Source: Domibacillus enclensis
Lineage (GTDB): Bacteria; Bacillota; Bacilli; Bacillales; Domibacillaceae
Reading direction: 5' to 3'
Length of the DNA stretch: 64,000 nt
Assembly (NCBI RefSeq): GCF_900156125.1
Contig: NZ_FTLX01000002.1
Location: 124,001 to 188,000 of the forward strand
The notes under the pieces were generated by a model that was given only the letters and a program-made list of their open reading frames with translations, was not told where the DNA came from and searched no databases. Made by a program: the position numbers and the translations under genes. Shown here piece after piece: positions 7,981 to 17,359 of the stretch. The first letter of the stretch is position 1. Every line of letters starts with the position of its first letter.

Positions 7981-9228
7981 ATGAACATATTAAATCAAAT
8001 GTTAACAGACATCCCAATGCCGAAAATGGTGAAAGTCAGGCAGCATTTTCACGCACCTCAACTGGAAGATGTCGCTGGAGAAGTAAGAAAAACGTTGCAC
8101 GAAACAAACGTGTTGAACCGCATTAATGAAGGGGATACAGTCGCTATTGCGGTAGGAAGCAGAGGGGTAGCTGATCTGCCTGTTCTTGTACGGGAAACGG
8201 CAGCCGAAATCAAAAAAGCCGGAGGGATTCCATTTATTGTTCCAGCAATGGGCAGTCATGGGGGTGCGACCGGTGAAGGACAGAAGGATGTGCTTGAGCA
8301 ATTAGGGGTAACAGAATCTGCCTGCGGTGCGCCCATTCACTCCTCAATGGATGTTAAGAGAATAGGGGAGCTTCCAAACGGCCTTCCGGTTTATATTGAT
8401 AAAAATGCGTATGAAGCGGACAAAATTGTTGTCATTAATCGGATTAAGCCACATACGGCCTTTCGCGGGCCGGTTGAAAGCGGATTGATGAAGATGATCA
8501 CCATCGGCCTCGGTAAACAAAAAGGGGCGGAAGCGGCTCATGCCTACAGCTTTAAATATATGGCAGAGCATGTTCCGGAAATGGCGAAGATTTCTTTGTC
8601 AGAAGCACCAATTATTTTTGGTCTCGCTACAATAGAAAACGCGTACGACCGTCCGGCGAAAATTATTGCGGTGCCGGCGGAGGAACTTGAAAATGCAGAG
8701 CCGGATTTGCTGATCGAAGCAAAGTCATTAATGCCAAAAATCCACTTTGACCAATTTGATGTGCTCGTTGTAGATGAACTCGGCAAAGACATATCCGGTG
8801 ATGGAATGGACCCGAATATTACCGGAAATTTTGCAACGCCTTATGCATCAGGAGGACCTGAAGTAACGCGGACCGTGGTGCTTGGATTAACGGAAAAAAC
8901 AAATGGAAATGCAAATGGAATTGGCCTAGCTCATATGACAACAAAAGAAGTCGTTAATCAAATTTCCTGGGAAAAAGGCTATGCTAATGCACTGACCAGC
9001 ACTGTCATTGATGTAATCAAGCTGCCGATGGTGCTGGAGACGAAAAAGCTGGCCGTTCAGGCAGCCATTAAAACGTGCAATGCTTTTGATTTATCAAAAG
9101 TGCGGCTAGTAAGAATTAAAAACACACTGGAAATCGGCCATATATGGATTTCAGAAAGCATGATTGAAGAAGCAGAAAAAAATACGAATCTAGATATTCT
9201 CTCAGCTCCAGAACCGCTGGTGCTTTAA
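7981..9228 (+). CDS. LarA-like (lactate racemase N-terminal domain) protein, probable sugar-acid racemase/epimerase
   Basis: 415 residues, close to LarA length. Residues that hold or serve the nickel-pincer cofactor in Lactobacillus LarA have equivalents: His93 in MGSHGGATGEG, His158 in RIKPHTAFRG, Lys171 in ESGLMKMI and His187 in GAEAAHAYS, with spacings (65, 13, 16) close to those of LarA (66, 10, 16). If the cofactor is made in this cell, the protein could invert a hydroxyl next to a carboxylate in the imported acid. No larB, larC or larE lies in the window. Ribosome binding site AAGGAGG. The family call is firm; substrate and activity are inference. Confidence 0.75.
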   Translation: MNILNQMLTDIPMPKMVKVRQHFHAPQLEDVAGEVRKTLHETNVLNRINEGDTVAIAVGSRGVADLPVLVRETAAEIKKAGGIPFIVPAMGSHGGATGEGQKDVLEQLGVTESACGAPIHSSMDVKRIGELPNGLPVYIDKNAYEADKIVVINRIKPHTAFRGPVESGLMKMITIGLGKQKGAEAAHAYSFKYMAEHVPEMAKISLSEAPIIFGLATIENAYDRPAKIIAVPAEELENAEPDLLIEAKSLMPKIHFDQFDVLVVDELGKDISGDGMDPNITGNFATPYASGGPEVTRTVVLGLTEKTNGNANGIGLAHMTTKEVVNQISWEKGYANALTSTVIDVIKLPMVLETKKLAVQAAIKTCNAFDLSKVRLVRIKNTLEIGHIWISESMIEEAEKNTNLDILSAPEPLVL

Positions 9229-9246
9229 AAAGAAAGGAGCCCATTT

Positions 9247-11451
9247 ATGACTCATTTATATCCGTTAATTGATAACCATGTTAATCCATACCGGGACAAT
9301 GTGCAGGGGAAAGCGAATGAACCGATTACGGTAGCCGGACTTCTTGATCGATCTAAACAGACTCTCGGTTCAACATACGAGGGAAGTAAGCCGGACTGGA
9401 CGCTGGAGGAAATCTACATGCGTCTCGAAAAAAATGCGCCGCGTATCGCCATTATTGGCGGCTCTTCTGACCATCCTGCTCATATTATGGATTACCAGAC
9501 GTCTGCACGGGCGGCGATCCGCATCTGGCAAAATGGAGGCGTTCCTTTTTATTTCTCTACACCTGTCATGTGTGACGGGACGGCTCAAAGCAACCAGGGC
9601 ATGAGCTACTCTCTTCAAAGCCGGAACGCAGTTGCTCAAATGGTCGTCAATCAGCTGGAAGCGCACAGCTATCATGGTGCTTTCGTTATTCAAGGGTGCG
9701 ACAAGCAGCCGCTCGGCGTCGTCAGTGCATTAGCACATGTGGACCGTGTCCGCCGGGATCGAGGTGAAGCACCATTTTTCGCTACATTCGCACCGGCACA
9801 TGTCCTTGAAGGCGGATCTATTCCAGATGATGTCATGGAAGAGCTAGAAGTGCTGGCTAAAAAAGCGGAAGGAGAAGGGGCAGCAGATGTAGCACTCGAT
9901 TTGCGTGATACAATGGCGTACATTTTACAATGCTCATCAAACACTGCCTTTCAAGGAGTATTTGAGCGAGCGTATGAACGGGGAATTTTAACAAAAGAGC
10001 AGCACAAATATTTTGAAATGCGTCTGGCTGTTGCTACGTGCGATGGGCAGGGCGGCGTATGTGCGTTTAATGGAACCGGCAACAGCTCGCGTCATTTAGT
10101 GGCAGGAATGGGTCTTGTTCACCCGGCAGTGGAATTACTGACAGACCCGCCGACACAGCGCCAGATCAACTCCGTGCTGGACAGCTTCGCAGGAATGATC
10201 AACAAAGAAGAATATGGGGTCGCCAATATTGTTGGCGCCAACATTAAAAATGCAATCCGGATTCACAGCGCATCGGGCGGCTCAACTAATTTGATGATGC
10301 ATATGGTGGCTGGCATGCTGTATGCAGGATACAAATTCAGTCTTTGGGATTTAGACAAAATTCATCACGAGCACCCTATCCCTGACCTATTTGATTACAG
10401 CCTGACAGAAGGCCGCGATATTTACTCGCTTGCCATGCAATGCTGCAGTGGGACGAGCAGAGGAATGGAAACACTCTTTTACGAATTGCTGGAGCATGGT
10501 GTTCCAATGGATCAGGATGCGCCAACCGTTGCGGCAAAAACGTGGCGTGAGCGGCTAGTCATTACGAGAAGTCTCCAGGCAGCGAATGTGAAAGAAAACA
10601 AGGTTATTTTAGATACCCCACGCCGCAGCTTTAGCGGAGTAGATGTATTGAAAGGGAACTTTTTTGAAAGCGCGGTTGTGAAAATTAGCGGAATGCCGAC
10701 ACCTCAGCTCGATTTGTTCGACGATAAGCTTGCGTTCGTCCTGTATTATGAAAACGAAGATGATGCGAATAAAAGCCTACTTGATTCAGCACTGCTGTCC
10801 AGCATTCGCGACCAGCGATTATTCGCCCATGAGCTTCTCATTGCTTCATTAAAATACAACAGCAATGAAAATTGGCAGGAACATTATAACAAACCGTATA
10901 ACGATCTTTTTAATTACATGGCGGAGGAAGGAATCTTGAAAATCAGCGTGGTCATTGCTGGACAAGGACCGGTGGCATTTGGGATGCCAGAAATGTTTAC
11001 ACCAATGCAACACATTAATGCAAACCGCGTTATGAAAAAAGTGGCGACGATCATTAGCGACGGACGGTATTCAGGCGTCACGTATGGAGCAGCTATTGGC
11101 CATATGACACCGGAAGCGTATGAAGGCGGCGGAATCGGCTTGCTTCAAACAGGCGATGTGGTTCATTTGCAGCTTCGGGAAAGGCGCATTGATTTCGTTC
11201 AAGTGGACAAGCTGCTGGCTGGTGAAATAGTTCATTCTTTCGATGAAGACCTGCAGCAGAAACGAAGCAGCCTTGCAGCAGAACGAAAGCAACGCATGAA
11301 AGGTCGTCAGAAAATGGTGGCGGCCAGCAACCGGATGTACGGCCACACGGATGCAGCAAACGGCGTTGTGCCGATAGCCGTCGTGGAAGATGCGGTTCTT
11401 GATTATGAAACAGACATTTTGCTGACCGGACAGAACGTTTCGATAAAGTAA
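9247..11451 (+). CDS. IlvD/Edd-family sugar-acid dehydratase (long, YjhG/YagF-like)
   Basis: 734 residues, longer than IlvD or Edd (about 560-610) and nearer the E. coli xylonate dehydratases YjhG/YagF (about 655). Iron-sulfur/Mg motifs: PVMCDGTAQSNQGMSYSL, IQGCDKQPLG and GVCAFNGTGNSS, giving the three expected Cys; near the C-terminus SDGRYSG and GAAIGHMTPEA. It should dehydrate an aldonic acid (pentonate or hexonate) to its 2-keto-3-deoxy form. An extra segment at about 470-560 accounts for the unusual length. It is followed by the IclR regulator, and a YagE-like aldolase is encoded downstream, the E. coli pairing. Confidence 0.85.
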   Translation: MTHLYPLIDNHVNPYRDNVQGKANEPITVAGLLDRSKQTLGSTYEGSKPDWTLEEIYMRLEKNAPRIAIIGGSSDHPAHIMDYQTSARAAIRIWQNGGVPFYFSTPVMCDGTAQSNQGMSYSLQSRNAVAQMVVNQLEAHSYHGAFVIQGCDKQPLGVVSALAHVDRVRRDRGEAPFFATFAPAHVLEGGSIPDDVMEELEVLAKKAEGEGAADVALDLRDTMAYILQCSSNTAFQGVFERAYERGILTKEQHKYFEMRLAVATCDGQGGVCAFNGTGNSSRHLVAGMGLVHPAVELLTDPPTQRQINSVLDSFAGMINKEEYGVANIVGANIKNAIRIHSASGGSTNLMMHMVAGMLYAGYKFSLWDLDKIHHEHPIPDLFDYSLTEGRDIYSLAMQCCSGTSRGMETLFYELLEHGVPMDQDAPTVAAKTWRERLVITRSLQAANVKENKVILDTPRRSFSGVDVLKGNFFESAVVKISGMPTPQLDLFDDKLAFVLYYENEDDANKSLLDSALLSSIRDQRLFAHELLIASLKYNSNENWQEHYNKPYNDLFNYMAEEGILKISVVIAGQGPVAFGMPEMFTPMQHINANRVMKKVATIISDGRYSGVTYGAAIGHMTPEAYEGGGIGLLQTGDVVHLQLRERRIDFVQVDKLLAGEIVHSFDEDLQQKRSSLAAERKQRMKGRQKMVAASNRMYGHTDAANGVVPIAVVEDAVLDYETDILLTGQNVSIK

Positions 11452-11512
11452 TCATGTGCGGGCTCGTCAAAAATCCGGTAAACTAAAGCAAATGACAACG
11501 GGAGTGAACAAA

Positions 11513-12280
11513 ATGCCAATTATCCAGTCAGTGGAAAGAGCATTAAAAATATTGGATTTATTTGACGAGCGGGACCGTGAGTTAACGATTACAGAAATAA
11601 GTAAACGAATGAATTTGCATAAAAGCACGGTTCATTCTTTACTGAAGACACTTCAAGTGCAGCGGTACATCGCTCAAAATGATGAAACAGGAAAATATTC
11701 TCTTGGCTTTAAGCTTTTTGAACGAGGCAGCCTGGTCATAGGTCAACTGGATTTACGAATCATTGCCAGAAAGCATCTGGAAGAGCTTTCAGCGACGACA
11801 AATCTGACGGTACACCTAGTTGTCCTTGATGGACAGGAAGGCGTTTATATCGACAAAGTGGAGGGCAGCGGAGTCACCGTTGTGTACTCAAGAGTGGGGC
11901 GCCGAGTGCCGCTTCACACGAGTGCTGTAGGAAAGTCACTTATCGTGACAAAGTCAGACCAGGAGCTGAACCAGCTGCTTGAAGGGTATGAATACACAAC
12001 CCCGACGGAAAAATCCATTCGGTCCAAGGAAGAATTTTTATCCGTCATTAAGCAGGCGAGGATTGCTGGTTATTCCGTCGACAATGAAGAAAACGAGCCG
12101 GGAATTTTTTGCATGGCAGTTCCGATTAAAGATTATTCGGGAAAGGTTATTGCAGCGATCTCGATGTCCATGCCCGCTTCAAAAATGAATGCAGAGCTGC
12201 TGGAAAAATACGTAGCAATGCTGAAAGAGTGCACAGCCAACATTTCACGGGAGCTTGGCTATGAATATCAAAAAATATAA
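11513..12280 (+). CDS. IclR-family transcriptional regulator
   Basis: The ATG at 11513 is chosen for its GGAGTG ribosome binding site; an in-frame GTG at 11456 lacks one. The 255-residue product starts MPIIQSVERALKILDLF, has the winged HTH (about 22-55, including EISKRMNLHKSTVHSLLKTL) and the IclR effector domain (about 75-250, with LHTSAVGKSL and GIFCMAVPI). KdgR-type IclR proteins sense 2-keto-3-deoxy acids. Lying inside the catabolic cluster, it is the likely regulator reading the 17-bp palindromes before the transporters. Whether it represses or activates is unknown; the downstream operator position favours repression. Confidence 0.9.
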   Translation: MPIIQSVERALKILDLFDERDRELTITEISKRMNLHKSTVHSLLKTLQVQRYIAQNDETGKYSLGFKLFERGSLVIGQLDLRIIARKHLEELSATTNLTVHLVVLDGQEGVYIDKVEGSGVTVVYSRVGRRVPLHTSAVGKSLIVTKSDQELNQLLEGYEYTTPTEKSIRSKEEFLSVIKQARIAGYSVDNEENEPGIFCMAVPIKDYSGKVIAAISMSMPASKMNAELLEKYVAMLKECTANISRELGYEYQKI

Positions 12281-12313
12281 AGGATGCTAGTCATCTTTCA
12301 GGAGGATAAAACG

Positions 12314-13204
12314 ATGAGAGTGATTCGATACATTAAAGGCACAGAAAAACAGCTGGCTGCTGTCGGACAAGATAATCAAGTGGTAGATTTGCCATATGCG
12401 GACTTTATGTCGCTTGTGGCTGCCGCACAATCAAATAACAAAACAGCATTTGATATTATAAAACAAATAAGTTTGAAAACGGCTGGAAAACCAATTGATT
12501 CTTTGACTTTAACGACCCCGATTGATGCCCCGGAAGTATGGGCATCCGGTGTGACATACAAAAAAAGCAAGGAAGCGCGTAATTATGAAGCAACACAAGG
12601 AAAGCTTGACCGGGAAACCTTTTATGACAAAGTTTATGATGCTGAACGGCCGGAGATTTTTTTCAAATCAACGGCTGCCCGGACAGTAGGACCGAATGAT
12701 CCAGTATACTTGCGTTCCGACTCAAATTGGCAGATTCCTGAGCCGGAGCTCGGGCTTGTGATCGACCGACATGGGAATGTACTTGGCTACACAATAGGCA
12801 ATGATATGAGCTGCCGTGATATTGAGGGTGAAAACCCGCTTTACCTGCCGCAAGCCAAAGTATGGAAAAGCTCTTGCTCAATCGGACCGGCGATTTTATT
12901 AAAAGAAGCTGTAGAAGATCCATATGAACTGCAAATTAAATGCCGCATTTTCCGGGAAAATGAGCTCGTTTTCGAAGGTTCTGCTTTTGTGAATCAGCTG
13001 AAGAGGACATTGAATGAACTCGTTCAATACTTAATAAGAGATAATAGCATTTTTGATGGAACGGTTCTTTTAACGGGGACATGTGTGGTTCCCCCGAATG
13101 AATTCACCCTGCAGGACCAGGACCATATTGAAATTGAGATTCCGGGTATCGGTGTTTTAAGCAATCCGGTTAAGCAAAGTGAAACAGCGGTCCAAGTAAA
13201 CTAA
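12314..13204 (+). CDS. FAH-family enzyme, KdaD-like 2-keto-3-deoxypentonate dehydratase (probable)
   Basis: Start at ATG 12314 with CAGGAGG eight bases upstream; 296 residues. The fumarylacetoacetate-hydrolase fold shows in the metal motif IPEPELGLVI and in GYTIGNDMSCRDIEGENPLY followed by QAKVW and SCSIGP. The long DIEGENPLYLPQAK-type stretch is typical of the branch containing Sulfolobus 2-keto-3-deoxy-D-arabinonate dehydratase and AraD1-type proteins. The expected product, 2-oxoglutarate semialdehyde, is the substrate of the dehydrogenase at 14705-16171, so the pair would form the last steps of a Weimberg-like route. Other FAH chemistry remains possible. Confidence 0.75.
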   Translation: MRVIRYIKGTEKQLAAVGQDNQVVDLPYADFMSLVAAAQSNNKTAFDIIKQISLKTAGKPIDSLTLTTPIDAPEVWASGVTYKKSKEARNYEATQGKLDRETFYDKVYDAERPEIFFKSTAARTVGPNDPVYLRSDSNWQIPEPELGLVIDRHGNVLGYTIGNDMSCRDIEGENPLYLPQAKVWKSSCSIGPAILLKEAVEDPYELQIKCRIFRENELVFEGSAFVNQLKRTLNELVQYLIRDNSIFDGTVLLTGTCVVPPNEFTLQDQDHIEIEIPGIGVLSNPVKQSETAVQVN

Positions 13205-13216
13205 CGAGGTGTCAAA

Positions 13217-13516
13217 ATGGACGAATATAAAACGTTATATTTGAGCAGCAAAGACAGTGTAGCCGTCGCGTTATCTGAGCTTCCGGCACAAGCTGACGTT
13301 ATATTGAAAGCGGATGAATACGAGCTGGGGATTACCATTTTGGAACCGATCCGTTTTGGGCATAAATTCGCGGTAAAAGCGATTCGTCAAGGGGATGACA
13401 TTATTAAATACGGCGAAGTGATTGGCGCTGCCGTAACAGATATACCAGCAGGTGCGCATGTGCATGTACACAATTTAGAAGGAAAACGGGGAAGGGGTGA
13501 CAAAATTGCTAAATGA
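13217..13516 (+). CDS. UxaA/GarD-type dehydratase, small SAF-domain subunit
   Basis: 99 residues forming one SAF domain, with the family features GHKFAVKAIRQGDDIIKYG and AGAHVHVHNLEG. This is normally the N-terminal domain of altronate and galactarate dehydratases; here it is a separate gene overlapping its large subunit by 11 bp. The two-subunit layout also occurs in sulfolactate sulfo-lyase SuyAB, but the sugar-acid context favours an altronate- or galactarate-type dehydratase. ATG start after ACGAGGTG. Confidence 0.82.
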   Translation: MDEYKTLYLSSKDSVAVALSELPAQADVILKADEYELGITILEPIRFGHKFAVKAIRQGDDIIKYGEVIGAAVTDIPAGAHVHVHNLEGKRGRGDKIAK

Positions 13517-14678
13517 GAAAATGCAATTCTGGGGATACCGTCGTCCAGACGGGCGCGTCGGTGTACGGAATCACGTTTTAATATTGCCAACGATTACATG
13601 TGCTACGCAAACTGCTCAGCGCGTGACGGAGCTCGTTAGCGGAACAGTCACCTTTATTCACCAGCATGGCTGTGCACAGGTGGGCACAGATTATGATCAA
13701 ACAGCGAGAACATATGCAGGATTTGGTATGAATCCAAATGTATACGGTGTCATTGTTCTTGGGCTTGGCTGTGAAACGCATCAGGCGCACAGGATTGGTG
13801 ACGAAATTGCCAAATGCGGAAAGCCGGTTGAAACGATTTCGATTCAAGATCATGGCGGTACACTTCAAACGATTGCGGAAGTCGCAAAAATTGCAGTGAG
13901 AATGGTGCAGGACGCCTCGATGGTGCAGCGCGAGCTATGTGATTTCAGTGAATTGATCGTTGGAACAGAATGCGGCGGGTCTGATGCATGCTCAGGTCTT
14001 TCTGCGAATCCAGCTGTAGGCCGAACAAGCGACATGATTGTTGAGCAGGGCGGCACGGCTATTTTGGCTGAAACAACTGAATTAATAGGCGCTGAACATC
14101 TGCTTGCAAAACGTGCAGCGAATGATCAGGTGGCGAAGAAAGCGTATGCCGTCATTAAAATGATGGAAAACCGTTCAATTGAGATGGGCGTTGATATCCG
14201 GACGGGCAACCCGAGTCCTGGAAACATAGAAGGCGGCCTTAGCTCGCTGGAAGAAAAATCTCTTGGCGCATCGACCAAATCAGGGACAACAAGGCTGGAA
14301 GAAGTAATTGACTATGCACAGCAGCCGACGAAAAAGGGACTCGTCTGGATGGATACACCCGGTCATGATATTGAACAGCTGACTGGCATGGTAGCAGGCG
14401 GAGCCCAGATTGTATTATTTACGAGCGGCCGCGGAACGCCGACGGGTTCACCGATTGCACCGGTTATAAAAATTTCAACGAACACCCCTATGTTTGACCG
14501 CATGAATGAGAACATGGATTTAAATGCCGGTACCATCGTGGATGGAGAAGAAACGGTTGGGGAGGTTGGCATGCGGATAATGGATGAAATCAAGTCAGTT
14601 TCAAACGGCAAACTGACAAAGTCAGAAATTCTCAAGCAGCATGATTTTGGCATTTGGCGCATCGGTCCTACATTTTGA
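13506..14678 (+). CDS. UxaA/GarD-type dehydratase, large subunit
   Basis: Start is probably TTG 13506, six bases after AAGGGGTG; GTG 13497 lies within that site and ATG 13521 (MQFWGYRRPDG) is a possible alternative. About 390 residues. Conserved stretches: GYRRPDGRVGVRNHVLILPT, HGCAQVG, GLGCE, GTECGGSDACSGLSANPA and TSGRGTPTGSP, the metal-dependent catalytic domain of UxaA/GarD. With the SAF subunit it would dehydrate an aldonate or aldarate to a 2-keto-3-deoxy acid. B. subtilis UxaA has both parts fused in one chain. Confidence 0.85.
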   Translation: MLNEKMQFWGYRRPDGRVGVRNHVLILPTITCATQTAQRVTELVSGTVTFIHQHGCAQVGTDYDQTARTYAGFGMNPNVYGVIVLGLGCETHQAHRIGDEIAKCGKPVETISIQDHGGTLQTIAEVAKIAVRMVQDASMVQRELCDFSELIVGTECGGSDACSGLSANPAVGRTSDMIVEQGGTAILAETTELIGAEHLLAKRAANDQVAKKAYAVIKMMENRSIEMGVDIRTGNPSPGNIEGGLSSLEEKSLGASTKSGTTRLEEVIDYAQQPTKKGLVWMDTPGHDIEQLTGMVAGGAQIVLFTSGRGTPTGSPIAPVIKISTNTPMFDRMNENMDLNAGTIVDGEETVGEVGMRIMDEIKSVSNGKLTKSEILKQHDFGIWRIGPTF

Positions 14679-14704
14679 TAAAAAATTAAAAGGAGAGAGA
14701 AAAA

Positions 14705-16171
14705 ATGACAACTACATTTGAAACGAAAACATATAAAAACTTTATTAACAATCAATGGGCAGAAGGTTCTGCAAGTGAAACAATCGAAAGCATTAATCCG
14801 GCGACAAAAGAAATCGTCGGACTCGTGCAAAAATCAACAGAAGCTGACTTAAATAAAGCGGTTGAATCAGCACATAGTGCGAAAAAAGAATGGCGCCGGA
14901 TGGGGCAGGCAGCACGTGGTGAGATTTTGTTTAAAGCAGCGAATATTTTGGAAGAAAACCTGGAAGAAATCGCAGAATCCATGACGCGTGAAATGGGAAA
15001 AACACTTCCAGAGGCAAAAGGCGAAACGGCACGTGGCATCGCAATCTTGCGTTACTATGCAGGGGAAGGCATGCGTAAAGACGGTGACGTGATTCCCTCA
15101 TCTGATAAAGCTGCGCTTATGTTCACAAAACGTACTCCTCTCGGGGTTGTGGGCGTTATTACACCATGGAACTTTCCAGTAGCGATTCCGATCTGGAAGC
15201 TTGCGCCTGCTCTCGTTTACGGAAACACTGTTGTGTTCAAGCCGGCAACAGAAGGGGCTGTAACCGCAGCGAAAGTCGTTGAATGTTTCGCGCAGGCAGG
15301 GTTTCCAGCAGGGGTGTTCAACTTTATCACAGGTTCCGGTTCAGTCGTCGGCCAGGGCTTAATCGATCATCCGAAGTTAAACGCCATTACCTTCACAGGT
15401 TCAGAAGGAGTCGGTCAGGGCGTCGCAAAATCAGCAGCAGCACGCGGCATTAAGTTCCAGCTGGAAATGGGCGGCAAAAACCCGGTGATCGTGGCGAAAG
15501 ATGCCAACATTGACCAGGCAGTAGAAGCCGTGATTAGCGGCGGGTTCCGCTCCTCCGGCCAAAAATGTACAGCTTCTAGCCGCGTCATCGTGGAAGAAGC
15601 CGTCTATGATGAGTTTAAAGAAAAGCTTGTTTTGGCGTCTGAGAAAATCACAGTCGGGAACGGCTTGCAAGAAGGGATCTGGATGGGGCCTTGTGCAAGC
15701 GAAAGTCAGTTTAACACGGTAAAGGATTATATCGAGAAAGGCAAGCAGGAAGGCGCAGCTCTGATCCATGGCGGGGACGTGCTGACTGGTGGCGAATACG
15801 ATCACGGCTTTTTTATCAAACCGGCCATTTTCGAGCATGTGACGACAGATATGACAATTGCACAAGAGGAAATCTTTGGACCGGTCATCGCTCTTTTAAA
15901 GGCATCAGATTTAGAAGAAGCCATCGAGATAGCGAACAACACAAAATATGGCTTGAGCGCATCCATCTTTACGTCAAACATCAGCTCCCTTCTTGAATTC
16001 ATCGATGAAATCGAAGCAGGGCTTGTCCGGATCAATGCAGAAAGCGCCGGTGTGGAGCTGCAAGCGCCATTTGGCGGAATGAAGGCCTCAAGCACCGGGT
16101 CCCGCGAGCAGGGGGAAGCAGCGAAGGAATTTTACACGGCGATCAAAACAGTGTTTGTAAAAGGCTCTTGA
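14705..16171 (+). CDS. gucD: 2-oxoglutarate semialdehyde (2,5-dioxovalerate) dehydrogenase
   Basis: 488 residues, the same length as B. subtilis YcbD/GucD, whose sequence it follows closely (for example [20 protein letters not shown] and [19 protein letters not shown]). Aldehyde dehydrogenase features: [18 protein letters not shown] for NAD(P), general base Glu in LEMGGKNP and nucleophile Cys in GQKCTASS. It oxidises 2-oxoglutarate semialdehyde to 2-oxoglutarate, feeding carbon into the TCA cycle. In the cluster it acts after the KdaD-like FAH enzyme or after a glucarate/galactarate-type route. Ribosome binding site AAAGGAGAG. Confidence 0.9.
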   Translation: MTTTFETKTYKNFINNQWAEGSASETIESINPATKEIVGLVQKSTEADLNKAVESAHSAKKEWRRMGQAARGEILFKAANILEENLEEIAESMTREMGKTLPEAKGETARGIAILRYYAGEGMRKDGDVIPSSDKAALMFTKRTPLGVVGVITPWNFPVAIPIWKLAPALVYGNTVVFKPATEGAVTAAKVVECFAQAGFPAGVFNFITGSGSVVGQGLIDHPKLNAITFTGSEGVGQGVAKSAAARGIKFQLEMGGKNPVIVAKDANIDQAVEAVISGGFRSSGQKCTASSRVIVEEAVYDEFKEKLVLASEKITVGNGLQEGIWMGPCASESQFNTVKDYIEKGKQEGAALIHGGDVLTGGEYDHGFFIKPAIFEHVTTDMTIAQEEIFGPVIALLKASDLEEAIEIANNTKYGLSASIFTSNISSLLEFIDEIEAGLVRINAESAGVELQAPFGGMKASSTGSREQGEAAKEFYTAIKTVFVKGS

Positions 16172-16196
16172 TCAACTTTTATGAAGGAGGTATGCA

Positions 16197-17345
16197 ATGA
16201 AAATTACAAAGCTTTCCTTATATAAAGTACCACCCAGATGGCTGTTTTTAAGAATTGAAACGGATGAAGGCATTTCAGGCTGGGGCGAGCCGGTTGTTGA
16301 AGGGCGGGCGGAAACAGTCAAAGCAGCGGTAGAAGAACTTTCCAGCCTGCTGATAGGCCGGAATCCGAATGATATTGAGGATTTATGGCAGACGATGTAC
16401 CGAGGCGGCTTTTACCGAGGTGGACCAATTCTTATGAGTGCGATTTCAGGCATTGAGCAAGCGCTTTGGGATATTAAAGGGAAATATTACAATATCCCTG
16501 TTTACGAAATGCTAGGTGGGAAAGCACGCCAGAAGGTCAAGCTGTATTCATGGGTTGGCGGGGACCGTCCGGCAGAAGTCGCTGCTGCTGCCATTGAAAA
16601 GCAGCAGCAAGGGTTTCAAGCAATTAAGATGAATGCGTCAGAAGAAATGAATTACATTGATGATTTTTCCAAGGTGGAAGCTGTCATTGAACGGGTCGCG
16701 TCGATTCGGGAAGCGCTTGGCAAAGACTTTGGGATCGGTGTTGATTTCCACGGGCGTATTCACAAAACAATGGCAAAAACACTTGTGAAAGAGCTGGAGC
16801 CGTTCCGCCCGATGTTTATAGAAGAGCCCGTGCTGCCGGAAAACAATGAAGCGCTGCGTGATATTGCGCTGCATACGACTTGTCCAATTGCAACGGGGGA
16901 ACGAATGTACACAAGATGGGGATTCAAGCAGCTGCTTCAGGATGGATATGTGGATATTATTCAACCGGATTTGTCGCATACGGGCGGCATTTTAGAAGGG
17001 AAAAAAATCGCCGCTATGGCTGAAGCATATGATGTGGCCATTGCACCGCACTGTCCGCTTGGTCCGATGACACTTGCCTCCTCGATTCATCTGGATGCGA
17101 CGACGCCGAACTTTATCATTCAGGAGCAAAGCCTGGGTATTCATTACAATGAAGGCATGGACATTCTAGATTATATAACGAATCCGGAGGTCTTCCGTTA
17201 TGAGAACGGTTACGTGAACATTCCAGATTCCCCGGGCCTTGGTATTCATATTAATGAAGAAAAAGTGAAAGAAGCCGCTGTCATCGGCCACGACTGGAAA
17301 AATCCAATCTGGCGCCATGAAGATGGCAGCATAGCCGAATGGTAA
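16197..17345 (+). CDS. dgoD: D-galactonate dehydratase
   Basis: 382 residues, the exact length of E. coli DgoD and alignable end to end (GRAETV, MYRGGFYRGGPILMSAISGI, APHCPLGP, C-terminal AEW). Enolase-superfamily ligands occupy the E. coli positions: metal-binding Asp183, Glu209 and Glu235; acid/base His185 and His285; Glu310. It converts D-galactonate to 2-keto-3-deoxy-D-galactonate. The kinase and aldolase at 21063-22667 would complete the pathway to pyruvate and glyceraldehyde 3-phosphate. Ribosome binding site AAGGAGG. Confidence 0.92.
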   Translation: MKITKLSLYKVPPRWLFLRIETDEGISGWGEPVVEGRAETVKAAVEELSSLLIGRNPNDIEDLWQTMYRGGFYRGGPILMSAISGIEQALWDIKGKYYNIPVYEMLGGKARQKVKLYSWVGGDRPAEVAAAAIEKQQQGFQAIKMNASEEMNYIDDFSKVEAVIERVASIREALGKDFGIGVDFHGRIHKTMAKTLVKELEPFRPMFIEEPVLPENNEALRDIALHTTCPIATGERMYTRWGFKQLLQDGYVDIIQPDLSHTGGILEGKKIAAMAEAYDVAIAPHCPLGPMTLASSIHLDATTPNFIIQEQSLGIHYNEGMDILDYITNPEVFRYENGYVNIPDSPGLGIHINEEKVKEAAVIGHDWKNPIWRHEDGSIAEW

Positions 17346-17359
17346 AGGAGCGAAAAAAG

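Noticed and set aside
13217-14678. Naming the pair suyA-suyB (sulfolactate sulfo-lyase)
   Set aside because: The two-subunit layout fits, but all neighbours are sugar-acid genes and no sulfonate transport or metabolism gene is seen; left as a UxaA/GarD-type dehydratase.
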